From Ga0077527 sp945862135 (lineage in GTDB: Bacteria; Pseudomonadota; Gammaproteobacteria; Burkholderiales; SG8-41), in assembly GCA_964203275.1 (NCBI GenBank), contig CAXNMF010000005.1, positions 1 through 64,000 of the forward strand: a stretch of DNA of 64,000 nucleotides, given 5' to 3'. The number at the start of each line of letters is the position of its first letter. Position 1 is the stretch's first letter. The notes beneath the pieces were generated by a model. The model was not told the origin of the DNA and searched no databases. It saw only the letters and a program-made list of their open reading frames with translations. This document shows positions 10,133-18,695 of this stretch, one piece after another. The position numbers and the translations under genes were made by a program.

Positions 10133-11545
10133 ATGCCTGATCAAAAAACGACCACTGCACCGACCCGGCAATTTGCCGAATTCGCCGCCGGACTGACTTA
10201 TGGCCGATTGCCGGCCAGTGTGCGCGAGGCACTGACGATCTTCATGCTTGATTACCTGCGCGTAGCCTCGCTCGGGCAGCGGATGCCGTGGAGCGCCTGG
10301 GCGACCAATCTCGGTCGCGAACTCGGTGGCAACGGCCAGTCCACCGTGATGTTTTCGTCGGACCGCACCGATCCCGAGCGCGCGACCTTTATCAACAGCA
10401 CCTACTCGGGAAGCATCGACGCCGATGATGTGCATGTGGGTTCGATGCTGCATCCGGGCTGCATCGTCATTTCCGCGGCACTAGCAATTGGTGAAGCGCG
10501 CGGCGAGTCGGGCGAACGCATTCTGGCCGCGATTGCGGCCGGTTACGAGAACATGATCCGCATTGGTCTCTCCATCCAGCCTTCGCATTTTCGCCGTGGC
10601 TTCCAGAGCACGGCGACCTGCGGCGGTTTCGGTGCGGCGACGGCCGCGGCCAGCCTGATGTTCCGCGGCAGCGATCGTACGGAACGCATCGCCGAGACGA
10701 TCGGCCTGGTTGCTTCCTTCAGCGGCGGGCTGACGCAGTTCTATCACTCCGGCTCCACCGTCAAACGCATCCACGCGGCACACGCGGCGGGCGAGGGCGT
10801 ACATGCGGCCTTGCTCGCAGGCGCGGGATTTTCCGGCCCGACGGACATCCTTGAAGGCAAGGACGGTTTTGCACGTGCCTATGCCGACGGCCATGACTTC
10901 GACAAGGGGCTGGCCGGCATCGGCGAAAGCTGGCGCCTGCTTGAAACCGCAATCAAGCCGCATGCAACCAGCGCGCGCGTGCTGGCCGCGATTGAAGCGA
11001 CCGCAGACCTCTGTCGCGAAAACCAACTGATGCCGGCAGACATCAAAACCATCCGTGTCGGCATACCCAAAATCATCCAGGGCAGGCTCACCGTCAATGA
11101 ACCTAAAGACGTGCAGGCGGCGCAGATGAGCTTGCCGTTCTGCATGGCGATGGTGATTGCGCGCGGCAAGGATCTGCCGGCAGGGTTCACCATCAACATC
11201 GACGACTTCGATGCTGCACTTGCCGATCCGTCGGTGATGGCGATTTCCAAAAGCATTGATTGCGCGCTGGACCCCGATGCCGAACGCGTCAGCACCGAAC
11301 AATCGGTGGGCGCGAAAGTCACGTTGACGTTGCAGTCCGGAAAGACCGTCGAGAAATTTCTCGAAGCACCCAAGGGCAGCGCATCGCGTCCGTTCACGAT
11401 GGACGATCATGTTGCGCGCTTCCGCGCCGAAATGCTGCGGCGTTTTGCGCCGGCGCAGGTCGACGTGTTGCTGAATGAAGTGCGCGACTTCGACCGTGCC
11501 GCCAACCCCGATCGCCTGATGCAACTGCTCGCCAGCCGGACCTGA
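10133..11545 (+). CDS. MmgE/PrpD-family protein
   Basis: The 470-residue product matches the MmgE/PrpD family, which includes 2-methylcitrate dehydratase and iminodisuccinate epimerase. Typical are the N-terminal helical domain, the D-A-D-D-V-H-V-G-S-M-L-H-P-G segment near residue 105 and K-R-I-H-A-A-H-A near residue 210. The ATG at 10133 is chosen because the family sequence begins shortly after; the longer frame overlaps the tctC gene. It sits between a TctC receptor and an alpha/beta hydrolase on the same strand, suggesting a small catabolic operon for a carboxylate. No prpBC genes are nearby, so a role in the methylcitrate cycle is not supported. Confidence 0.88.
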   Translation: MPDQKTTTAPTRQFAEFAAGLTYGRLPASVREALTIFMLDYLRVASLGQRMPWSAWATNLGRELGGNGQSTVMFSSDRTDPERATFINSTYSGSIDADDVHVGSMLHPGCIVISAALAIGEARGESGERILAAIAAGYENMIRIGLSIQPSHFRRGFQSTATCGGFGAATAAASLMFRGSDRTERIAETIGLVASFSGGLTQFYHSGSTVKRIHAAHAAGEGVHAALLAGAGFSGPTDILEGKDGFARAYADGHDFDKGLAGIGESWRLLETAIKPHATSARVLAAIEATADLCRENQLMPADIKTIRVGIPKIIQGRLTVNEPKDVQAAQMSLPFCMAMVIARGKDLPAGFTINIDDFDAALADPSVMAISKSIDCALDPDAERVSTEQSVGAKVTLTLQSGKTVEKFLEAPKGSASRPFTMDDHVARFRAEMLRRFAPAQVDVLLNEVRDFDRAANPDRLMQLLASRT

Positions 11546-11563
11546 GGACGCCACGAACCCATC

Positions 11564-12367
11564 ATGCCGGCACTGAAACTCCCTGACTGCGAGATGTTCT
11601 ACCTGGTCGATGACTTCACCGATCCGTGGACTCAACCGGAAACCGTGTTGATGCTCCACGGCAACGCTGAAAGCAGTCTGTCGTGGTATGCGTGGGTGCC
11701 GGTGGTGGCGCGGCATTTTCGCGTGGTGCGTCCCGACATGCGCGGCTACGGCCAGTCAACGCCGATGCCGCGCGAATACGAATGGACGCTCGACAAACTC
11801 GTCGACGACTATTGCCGTCTGATGGACAGCCTGGGCATCGAACGATTTCATCTCGTAGCAGCAAAAATCGGCGGCACCATCGCGCGTGCCTTTGCCGGCC
11901 GCCGCCCCGATCGCATGTTGTCGCTGACGGTGGTGGGCACACCGCAGGCGCTGCGCCCCGGAGCGGAACATATCCCGGCACTGATTGAGGAATTCGAAAC
12001 CAAAGGCGCCGAACACTGGGCACGACGTACGATGGACGGCCGGCTCGGTGAACATTTTCCTGATGAGGGCGTGGAGTGGTGGACGAAGTTCATGGGCCGC
12101 GCGCCGGTGTCGTCGCTGGTCGGCTTCAATCGAGGCGTCAATTACGCCGACATCCGCGCCGACCTGCCGAAGATCACCTGTCCGACGCTGGTGATCACCA
12201 CTGAAGAAAGCGGGCTTGGTACCGTCGAGCGCACGCGCGAATGGCAGGAAAAAATCCCGCATTCAAAACTGCTCGTGTTGCCCGGCAAGTCCTATCACGT
12301 GGCGGCAAGTGATGCGGAGGCCTGTGCCCTGGCTGCTCTGCAGTTCATGCGCGCAGTGAAATTATAA
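11564..12367 (+). CDS. Alpha/beta hydrolase-fold protein lacking the nucleophile
   Basis: A 267-residue alpha/beta-hydrolase-fold protein: oxyanion-hole motif L-H-G-N-A near residue 31, R-P-D-M-R-G-Y-G near residue 56 and a C-terminal S-Y-H-V that supplies the usual His. The nucleophile elbow, normally G-x-S-x-G, reads A-A-K-I-G-G (residues 99-104), with Lys101 where Ser, Cys or Asp should be. It may be a non-hydrolytic member or use another residue. It begins 18 bp after the MmgE/PrpD gene, in the same apparent operon. The transcript probably ends at the hairpin at 12433-12458. Confidence 0.85.
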   Translation: MPALKLPDCEMFYLVDDFTDPWTQPETVLMLHGNAESSLSWYAWVPVVARHFRVVRPDMRGYGQSTPMPREYEWTLDKLVDDYCRLMDSLGIERFHLVAAKIGGTIARAFAGRRPDRMLSLTVVGTPQALRPGAEHIPALIEEFETKGAEHWARRTMDGRLGEHFPDEGVEWWTKFMGRAPVSSLVGFNRGVNYADIRADLPKITCPTLVITTEESGLGTVERTREWQEKIPHSKLLVLPGKSYHVAASDAEACALAALQFMRAVKL

Positions 12368-12432
12368 AAATATCAATTAAAACAAATAGATATAATATAT
12401 TCATGCGGACGGCAATCTGTTGAATCCATAAA

Positions 12433-12458
12433 AAAACGGGGACCGAAGTCCCCGTTTT
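12433..12458. terminator. Bidirectional rho-independent terminator
   Basis: An 11-bp perfect stem (AAAACGGGGAC with GTCCCCGTTTT) around the tetraloop CGAA lies between two convergent genes. The A-run on one side and the T-run on the other let it serve both strands. Confidence 0.9.
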
Positions 12459-12480
12459 GTTTTTCTGCTGGAGGCGCTGA

Positions 12481-13239
12481 TCAGGCGGTTGCTTGTTTGC
12501 GGCGACGCGCGAAACCCAGCAGCCCGAGGCCCATCGCCATCATCGCGTAGATCTCGGGTTCCGGCACTGGTGTGGTGACCAGGTTCAGCGAAGTCTGGAT
12601 CGAGAAGTTCGATCCCGAGGTGTGACGCTCGGCGAAGAAGAAATCGAACGAGTAGTTGCCCGCCGCCTTGCCCGGTCCGAACAGGGTGTCGAGGTTTACC
12701 GATTGGCCGATCGTGCCATGTACGCCACCGAGGTCAATGCCGAGCTTCTTGTCGAAGAACACCCACACATCATCATCGCCAGTGAAGGTGAAGGTCTGTC
12801 CGGTACCCGGGTTGTAGCCGAAGGTCGCCGCGATCTGGTAAGTGAAGTGGTAGTTGTGGCCACCGCTATAATTACCGAGCAGCTGACCATCGATCGGGAA
12901 GAAACTGTTGTTGGAATATCCGTAAATGCCGGAGCCCGGAGCCGTTTCGTTCAGCGTGATCGAGTAGGCAACGTTCGGCGCCGAGTTGTCCCACCATTGT
13001 GCAAAGGACGTTGCGGATTGCACCGCGCCGTAATCGCCGGAACCGATATAGGTCGGTGCGCTGCCGGTGAGCGTTGAACTGACCATGCCTGTAGTCCAGC
13101 CGGGAATCCCGCTTTCAAAATCCGGATGCGTCGGCGTGAAATCGCGCACCGTGCCGGTCAGTGTTGTGCTTGCGGCAAATGCGGAAGAGGTCAGCAGCAA
13201 CGCTGCGGCCGCCAGAATGATTTGTTTGAATTTGTTCAT
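12481..13239 (-). CDS. PEP-CTERM exported protein with fibro-slime-like domain
   Basis: The 252-residue product has a Sec signal peptide (residues 1-22, A-F-A-A) and a C-terminal PEP-CTERM sorting signal: V-P-E-P-E near residue 226, a hydrophobic helix, then R-R-R-K. Exosortase cuts this signal and the protein is secreted or surface-linked with exopolysaccharide. The middle has F-T-G-D-D-D-V-W-V-F-F near residue 150 and I-D-L-G-G-V-H-G, which match the fibro-slime / PA14-like domain. It stands alone and is convergent with the hydrolase gene. The exosortase is not in this window. Confidence 0.9.
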   Translation of the reverse strand: MNKFKQIILAAAALLLTSSAFAASTTLTGTVRDFTPTHPDFESGIPGWTTGMVSSTLTGSAPTYIGSGDYGAVQSATSFAQWWDNSAPNVAYSITLNETAPGSGIYGYSNNSFFPIDGQLLGNYSGGHNYHFTYQIAATFGYNPGTGQTFTFTGDDDVWVFFDKKLGIDLGGVHGTIGQSVNLDTLFGPGKAAGNYSFDFFFAERHTSGSNFSIQTSLNLVTTPVPEPEIYAMMAMGLGLLGFARRRKQATA

Positions 13240-13466
13240 GTTTCCCCCATCATCATGTAGGTATGCAATCTATTGCATTCGGTATTTGCAACCTGAAGAT
13301 ACCCCTGAGTCATTGGGGTCAACAATGGCCAGTACCAACCCCGCGAGATAGTAGATTCATCATGCTCGCGCATGGTTGAAACTAAGGGGGGTGCTCATGT
13401 CAAAATGCCGCTATGCATTTCAGGCACACCACTCAGACTTCACAAAGCTAAAGCGACTTTTAAATC

Positions 13467-13898
13467 ATGAAGCTGCATTCGATTCACGCAATGCTGATGG
13501 CCGTGCTGCTGCTGGCGGCCACGCCCGGCTATGCGGCGCCCGACCTCAGCGCCGAGCAGGCGCTGGCTGCAGCCAAGGCGGGCAAAGTCCGATTGATTGA
13601 TATCCGCACCCCGCAGGAATGGCGGCGCACCGGAGTCGCCCCCGGCGCAGGCCGCGTCGATTACTACCGTGGTCCGCAGAACCTGCTGCAATCGGTGACG
13701 CAGTTGGTGGGCGGTGACAAGAACAAACCCATTGCATTGATCTGCCACACCGGCAGCCGTACCAGTCACGCACAAAAGTTCCTGCAGTCGCAGGGCTTCA
13801 CCCAGGTCTATAACGTCAAGGAAGGCATGGCCGGCAGTGCAGCCGGGCCAGGATGGATTCGACGCGGACTGCCAGTGGAACCCTGCATGCAATGCTGA
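13467..13898 (+). CDS. Periplasmic rhodanese-domain protein
   Basis: A single rhodanese domain of 143 residues after a signal peptide (residues 1-23, ending G-Y-A-A). The active-site loop is C-H-T-G-S-R-T near residue 93, with the sulfur-carrying Cys present, and I-D-I-R-T-P-Q-E-W near residue 45 is the usual N-terminal hallmark. Rhodaneses move sulfane sulfur between donors and thiol or cyanide acceptors; periplasmic single-domain forms are common but their donors are unknown. It ends P-C-M-Q-C, leaving two extra cysteines at the C-terminus. The cupin gene follows after 61 bp. Confidence 0.88.
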   Translation: MKLHSIHAMLMAVLLLAATPGYAAPDLSAEQALAAAKAGKVRLIDIRTPQEWRRTGVAPGAGRVDYYRGPQNLLQSVTQLVGGDKNKPIALICHTGSRTSHAQKFLQSQGFTQVYNVKEGMAGSAAGPGWIRRGLPVEPCMQC

Positions 13899-13959
13899 AC
13901 GCAGCAGCGCCAAGCGTTTCATCGCCGCATCCCGTCGTCCGAGTTTCAATGGAGACTGT

Positions 13960-14439
13960 ATGACAACATCAAAACCACCCATTGCCATTCCCGCCGCAGA
14001 CGCGCCGCCGAAAGCGAAGCAGAGCAACTATCCCGAGCCGTTTGCAGCCATGGTCGCCGGGCGGTTCAAACGACCGCTGGGCGATGTGTTTGGCCTGAAG
14101 AACTTCGGGGTTAATCTGACGAAGCTGGCACCCGGTGCGATGTCCGCGCTGCGCCATGCACACACCGTGCAGGATGAATTCATCTACATCCTGCACGGCA
14201 CGCCGGTGCTGATCACTGATGCCGGTGAAACGCCGCTGTCTCCGGGCCTGTGCGCCGGCTTCAAGTCCGGCAGTGGTGACGCGCATCACCTCGTCAATCG
14301 CACTCAGGAAGATGTGGTCTATATCGAAATCGGCGATCGCAATCCCGGCGATGCCGCGACCTATCCCGATGATGATCTACAGGCGCTGTTCGAATCGGGG
14401 CAGTGGGTGTTCAGGCACAAAGACGGCCGCAGCTACTGA
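13960..14439 (+). CDS. Cupin-domain protein
   Basis: A 159-residue single-domain cupin. The metal-binding motif is visible as H-A-H-T-V-Q-D-E-F around residue 65-75, followed by I-L-H-G-T-P and, in the second half, A-H-H-L-V-N near residue 107. Such small cupins may be isomerases, dioxygenases or sensors; the substrate is not evident. The ATG at 13960 has GGAGAC just upstream; the longer frame overlaps the rhodanese gene in another frame and is not needed. Confidence 0.85.
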   Translation: MTTSKPPIAIPAADAPPKAKQSNYPEPFAAMVAGRFKRPLGDVFGLKNFGVNLTKLAPGAMSALRHAHTVQDEFIYILHGTPVLITDAGETPLSPGLCAGFKSGSGDAHHLVNRTQEDVVYIEIGDRNPGDAATYPDDDLQALFESGQWVFRHKDGRSY

Positions 14440-14479
14440 TTGCCCGGTGGTTGTGCCGCGGGTGTGAAAGAATCACCCA

Positions 14480-15115
14480 ATGGACGCCACCTTGACTGCC
14501 GGCACGCTTTTTGCGCTGTTCATTGCACTGTTGGTGCTCGCGGCCGTACCCAGCGTGAGCACGCTGACGGTCATCGCGCGTTCCGCGGCCTTAGGGTTTC
14601 GGCACGGCGTGGCGACCACGCTGGGCATCCTGACCGCCGACGTCGTGTTCATCCTCGCCGCGATTTACGGGCTGGCTGCGCTCGCCGCGAACATCGGCCC
14701 GTGGTTCAAGGTGGTGAAACTGCTTGGAGGCGCGTACCTGATCGTCTCCGGTCTAATGCTGCTGCCTGCTGCTTTGCCCGTGCGGCAGACTGTGGCCGCC
14801 AAGGTGAGTACGTTGCGCGCGAGTTACCTTACCGGACTCTCCATCACCTTCAGTGACCACAAGGCCATCCTGTTTTACCTGGGATTTTTCCCGGCGTTCA
14901 TGGACCTGGGAGCAATGACCACGCCGGACACTGTGCTGGTATTGCTGGCGGCGACTGCCGCAGTGGGCGGCGTGAAGCTCGTTTACGCCAGGCTTGCTGA
15001 ATTGGCGCGCACGCGGCTTGATCAAACCATGCAACGGAACATCAACAGCTTTGCCGGCGGCGTGATGATTGCTGTTGGGGCGATGGTGCTGATCAGGGTG
15101 TATGCAATGCCATGA
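14480..15115 (+). CDS. LysE/RhtB-family exporter
   Basis: The 211-residue product has about six hydrophobic segments and the LysE/RhtB pattern: a first helix followed by V-P-S-V-S-T near residue 24, A-A-L-G-F-R-H-G-V near residue 36, then G-A-Y-L-I near residue 85 and an F-S-D-H-K-A-I-L-F-Y-L-G-F-F-P segment in the second half. This family exports amino acids or their analogues across the inner membrane. The gene starts 40 bp after the cupin gene and converges with the methyltransferase gene, leaving only 10 bp between them. Confidence 0.85.
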   Translation: MDATLTAGTLFALFIALLVLAAVPSVSTLTVIARSAALGFRHGVATTLGILTADVVFILAAIYGLAALAANIGPWFKVVKLLGGAYLIVSGLMLLPAALPVRQTVAAKVSTLRASYLTGLSITFSDHKAILFYLGFFPAFMDLGAMTTPDTVLVLLAATAAVGGVKLVYARLAELARTRLDQTMQRNINSFAGGVMIAVGAMVLIRVYAMP

Positions 15116-15125
15116 AGTGAAATAT

Positions 15126-15965
15126 TCAGCGCTTCACCGCCAGCAGGCCGTCGCCATTCAGCTTCACGCTGAAACCGGCGCGTTCCAGCCGCTTGCTGAC
15201 TTCAGCCGGTACGTCGCGTCCGGAAGTCAGTTTGTTTGGTGTGCCGGTGTAATGAAACAGCCGGCCCTTGCGTTTGAGTACACGGGCGAGATGGTCGTAA
15301 AACACCTGTGAATACAACTCACCTGCAATACCGAAACGTGGCGGGTCGTGCAGCACCGCATCGAATGATGCATCGGACAATTGCGCAATTTCAATCGCAA
15401 TGTCGCTGTTGGTCAGCGTGAGACTGCTGCCGGTTTGCGGCGACCACGGATTCAGACTGCGGAGCCAGATCACATCGGGATTTTTTTCGTAAGACTGCAC
15501 CAGGCGAGCCTTGCCTTCCAAACACCACGCGGCGAAGTAACCGAGCCCGCCGCAGGTATCCAGTATTGTTTTTCCGCGCGGCTCGATCAGGCCCACTTTG
15601 CGTTCGGCATCCGCATACGGCGACACCTGCGCCGTAGGCAGCATCTTGATGCCGTCGATCTCGAAGGTCGGCGCGCCCCACTCGGTGGGCACCAGCTTGA
15701 TCAGTGAGTGGCCAAATCGCGCCACGGCTTCGAAGGCATCACCGGTCCAGAAATAGATCGTGCGGTCCTTGCAGGCTTCCAGGTAGGGATACGGTTGGCC
15801 CTGCCATGACCAGTGTTCCGCACCGGCTTCCACCACCGACTGCGAACGGCCGAGGTCGAGCGAACACGTGACCGTCGTCACCCCCTTGACGGCGGCGGCG
15901 AGCAGGGCTTCGTGGACAGGCAGCGTGAGCAGAGGTGTATTGGGCATTGCGTGCAGAGGCGTCAT
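15126..15965 (-). CDS. Class I SAM-dependent methyltransferase (COG2521-like)
   Basis: A 279-residue protein with a class I methyltransferase domain in its C-terminal half: the SAM-binding loop I-L-D-T-C-G-G-L-G-Y near residue 133 and H-D-P-P-R-F-G near residue 208 as motif IV. The N-terminal half is a beta-rich region not common to other methyltransferases. The DPPR form recalls archaeal-type predicted methyltransferases and some RNA-modifying enzymes, but the substrate is not known. An alternative start is the Met at residue 7. Convergent with the LysE gene. Confidence 0.78.
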   Translation of the reverse strand: MTPLHAMPNTPLLTLPVHEALLAAAVKGVTTVTCSLDLGRSQSVVEAGAEHWSWQGQPYPYLEACKDRTIYFWTGDAFEAVARFGHSLIKLVPTEWGAPTFEIDGIKMLPTAQVSPYADAERKVGLIEPRGKTILDTCGGLGYFAAWCLEGKARLVQSYEKNPDVIWLRSLNPWSPQTGSSLTLTNSDIAIEIAQLSDASFDAVLHDPPRFGIAGELYSQVFYDHLARVLKRKGRLFHYTGTPNKLTSGRDVPAEVSKRLERAGFSVKLNGDGLLAVKR

Positions 15966-16087
15966 TCGGGCACGGGAGGTTTTGACTAGACCGAAGACCT
16001 AACCTCCCGATTTTAATGGCAGTTTGCTACGCGTCGCTGGCCTGATTGCGTTTCGGCCCTGCATTCGGCCAATTGAAAAGGCTTTCA

Positions 16088-16117
16088 GGATACTTTTTTT
16101 ATTGAAGAAAAGTATCC
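16088..16117. other. AT-rich hairpin upstream of the diguanylate cyclase gene
   Basis: A perfect 10-bp stem (GGATACTTTT with AAAAGTATCC) around a ten-base loop lies in the gap between the divergent methyltransferase and GGDEF genes. It could be a leader structure or an operator; no T-run follows on either strand close enough to call it a terminator. Confidence 0.5.
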
Positions 16118-16189
16118 CGGACGATTGCCCTTTGTCGTGATCAAAGTTAGCGTTACGGGTTAATAAAGCCTCATGCCTCAAGGGGGGGT

Positions 16190-17479
16190 ATGAAAAAACG
16201 GTTGCGGCTACTGATCGTCGAGCGGTTCAGCGCTGATAAGGCGTCGCTTCTGCTCGCATTGGAGAACCAGGGCTTCCGCATCGAAGAAGTTGCTGTTGAT
16301 ACCCCCATACGATTGCGTGCCGCCCTCGAAACGCAGCAGTGGGACCTGATCATCTGCTGCCAGCCCATCCCCGATTTCCCCGCCGCAAGCGCGCTCGCGA
16401 TTGCCAAGGAAGTGCACCCCGATGTGCCCTTCATCATCGTCTCCGCCGAAAACGACCTCAACCTTGCCGTGGGCTTGATCAAGCTGGGCGCGCAGGACTA
16501 CATCCGCAACAACGAACTCGTCCGCCTCGGCCCGGTGATTGAACGCGAATTGCGCGATGCTGAAATGAACCGGCTGCAGAAAGTCACCCAGGCGCGGCTG
16601 CATGAAAGCCAGGAACTGTTCCGAGCGATTGTCGAAAACGTCGGCGACCTCGTCGCGGTGCTCGACACCAACGGCCGCCGCGTCTACAACAGCCCCTCGT
16701 ACTGGCCGCTGTTCCGCGAGAAAGACATCCGCCAGGGTTCCAGCTCCTTCCGCGAAATCCATCCCGACGACCGCGAACGCATCAAGGAGATTTTCCGCAA
16801 GACCGTGCTCACCGGCGTGGGCGAATGCGCCGAATTCCGCTTTTTGCTCAAGGACGGCAGCATCCGTTACATGGAGTCCGACGGCCGCGCCATCCGTGAC
16901 GCCGAAGGCAATGTTTCGAAAGTGGTGGTGGTGTCGCGCGACATCACCGAACAAAAGCGCCTCGAAGCCGACCTGCGCGAAATGGCCGCCACCGACATGC
17001 TTACCGGCCTGCCGAACCGGCGCCACGTCCTCGCACAGCTCGACCAGGAAATGGCGCGCGTCAGCCGCGTCACTGAACACTATGCTTCGGTGCTGATGAT
17101 CGACGTTGACTATTTCAAGCAGGTCAACGACACCTTCGGCCATTCCACCGGCGACCATGCTCTGCGCCACCTCTCCAACCTGATGAAAAATACCCTGCGC
17201 AAGATCGACACGCTGGGTCGCCTCGGCGGCGAAGAATTCGCCATCATCCTTCCCGGCGCATCGCTGGCCTCCGCGCAGATATTTGCCGAGCGGCTGCGCA
17301 AGAAAATCGCGACATCACCGATGCCCCACGCGGGCAAGGCCATCACGTTGACAGTAAGCATCGGCGTCACCGAGATCAAACCTGACGACAGCAGCGCTGA
17401 TGACACACTAGCCCGCGCCGACCGCGCGCAATACCAGGCCAAGGAAAGCGGTCGCAACCGCGTTGTTGTTGAAGTCTGA
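16190..17479 (+). CDS. Diguanylate cyclase with receiver-like and PAS domains
   Basis: A 429-residue cytoplasmic protein in three parts. Residues 1-120 form a receiver-like domain, but the phosphoacceptor position in D-L-I-I-C-C-Q is not Asp and the N-terminal acidic pair is missing, so it is probably not phosphorylated. Residues 140-260 are a PAS domain ending in D-I-T-E-Q-K-R. Residues 265-429 are a GGDEF domain with an intact G-G-E-E-F and, five residues before it, the R-K-I-D inhibitory I-site. It should make cyclic di-GMP with product feedback. No phosphodiesterase (EAL) domain follows. Confidence 0.9.
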   Translation: MKKRLRLLIVERFSADKASLLLALENQGFRIEEVAVDTPIRLRAALETQQWDLIICCQPIPDFPAASALAIAKEVHPDVPFIIVSAENDLNLAVGLIKLGAQDYIRNNELVRLGPVIERELRDAEMNRLQKVTQARLHESQELFRAIVENVGDLVAVLDTNGRRVYNSPSYWPLFREKDIRQGSSSFREIHPDDRERIKEIFRKTVLTGVGECAEFRFLLKDGSIRYMESDGRAIRDAEGNVSKVVVVSRDITEQKRLEADLREMAATDMLTGLPNRRHVLAQLDQEMARVSRVTEHYASVLMIDVDYFKQVNDTFGHSTGDHALRHLSNLMKNTLRKIDTLGRLGGEEFAIILPGASLASAQIFAERLRKKIATSPMPHAGKAITLTVSIGVTEIKPDDSSADDTLARADRAQYQAKESGRNRVVVEV

Positions 17480-17604
17480 TCCGCCGCAACGCGGCCGGAC
17501 TTGCGATTGATCAATGCCGCGTCTCCCGGCGCCGCGCACAATCGACTCCGTACGCCGCGTGACCGCGCGGGCTGCGCAGATCCCAGAAGAAAGCGAGAAC
17601 GGCC

Positions 17605-18591
17605 ATGTCCGTCGAGCAGCTCTATAGCAATACCCATGTCACTTTCGAGATCGCCTCCGAACACGCCAGTAGCAGCGTGCCGGTGACTGCTTCCGGCAAC
17701 ACCATCGCCGAAGTGCGGCATGAGATGATCGGGCAGCGTTATGAAACCGCCAGCCTCGTGGTCGTCTGCGACGATGGCCGGTTCCGTGGCGTCGTGCGTA
17801 TTGAAGATCTGCTCGCAGCGCCCGCCGATGCACGTGTCGACAGCGTGATGGACAGCGAGCCGCCGGTCGTTGCACCCGGCCTTGATCAGGAAGTCGCCGC
17901 GTGGCACGCCATCCGCAATGAAGAATCCGCACTCAGCGTGGTCGATGCCGCGGGACGCTTTGTCGGCGTGATTCCGCCGCATCGGCTGCTTGCGGTGATC
18001 CTGTCCGAACATGAAGAAGACTTGTCTCGAATCGGCGGTTTCACCAAAACCAATGCCGCGATACGCGCCACCAGTGAAGAGCCCGTCGAACGCCGCTTCC
18101 GTCACCGCCTGCCCTGGCTGCTGGTGGGACTGGCGGGATCGTTGCTGGCGGCGGATTTTGTCGGCTGGTTCGAAACGCAGTTGCAGCAGAAAGTGATGCT
18201 GGCCTTTTTCATTCCGGGCATTGTTTACCTGGCTGATGCCGTCGGAACGCAGACCGAGACCATTGTCGTGCGCGGCCTGTCGGTGGGTGTCAGCATCCGC
18301 CAGATGCTGCGCCGAGAACTGCTCGCCGGGCTCGCCATCGGCATTGTTCTGGGGATTTCGGGCGGGCTGCTGGTGTGGTGGCGCTGGGCTGATTCGGAAG
18401 TGGCACTGGTCGTGGGCCTGGCGCTGCTCGCCGCCTGCTCGACCGCCACGCTGGCGGCGATGGTGGTGCCGTGGCTGCTCGACAGGTTTGATTTCGATCC
18501 GGCCTTCGGCAGCGGACCATTGGCGACAGTGATCCAGGACCTGTCATCAATCCTGATTTATTTTGCGATTGCGACAGCAGTGATACGATGA
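17605..18591 (+). CDS. MgtE-family divalent-cation transporter with CBS pair
   Basis: A 328-residue protein with two CBS domains (about residues 25-140, including V-M-D-S-E-P-P) and a C-terminal membrane part with five hydrophobic segments that matches the MgtE channel: F-I-P-G-I-V-Y-L-A-D-A-V-G-T-Q-T-E near residue 205, R-E-L-L-A-G near residue 237 and D-P-A-F-G-S-G-P near residue 300. It lacks the N-terminal superhelical domain of classical MgtE, so it is a shortened form. It probably carries Mg2+ or a related cation, gated by nucleotide or ion binding at the CBS pair. Confidence 0.88.
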   Translation: MSVEQLYSNTHVTFEIASEHASSSVPVTASGNTIAEVRHEMIGQRYETASLVVVCDDGRFRGVVRIEDLLAAPADARVDSVMDSEPPVVAPGLDQEVAAWHAIRNEESALSVVDAAGRFVGVIPPHRLLAVILSEHEEDLSRIGGFTKTNAAIRATSEEPVERRFRHRLPWLLVGLAGSLLAADFVGWFETQLQQKVMLAFFIPGIVYLADAVGTQTETIVVRGLSVGVSIRQMLRRELLAGLAIGIVLGISGGLLVWWRWADSEVALVVGLALLAACSTATLAAMVVPWLLDRFDFDPAFGSGPLATVIQDLSSILIYFAIATAVIR

Positions 18592-18695
18592 AATCAAAAT
18601 CGCAAAATAACAGCCTTGATTCTCGAATCCGGCAGCTTCCAATACCGATACCGAACTGATCGACAGCGGCGTCAAAGTCGCGTGTCGCGACTGAT

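Noticed and set aside
10481..11716. 411-codon open frame on the - strand
   Set aside because: Shadow of the MmgE/PrpD gene; His/Arg-rich and with no recognisable fold.
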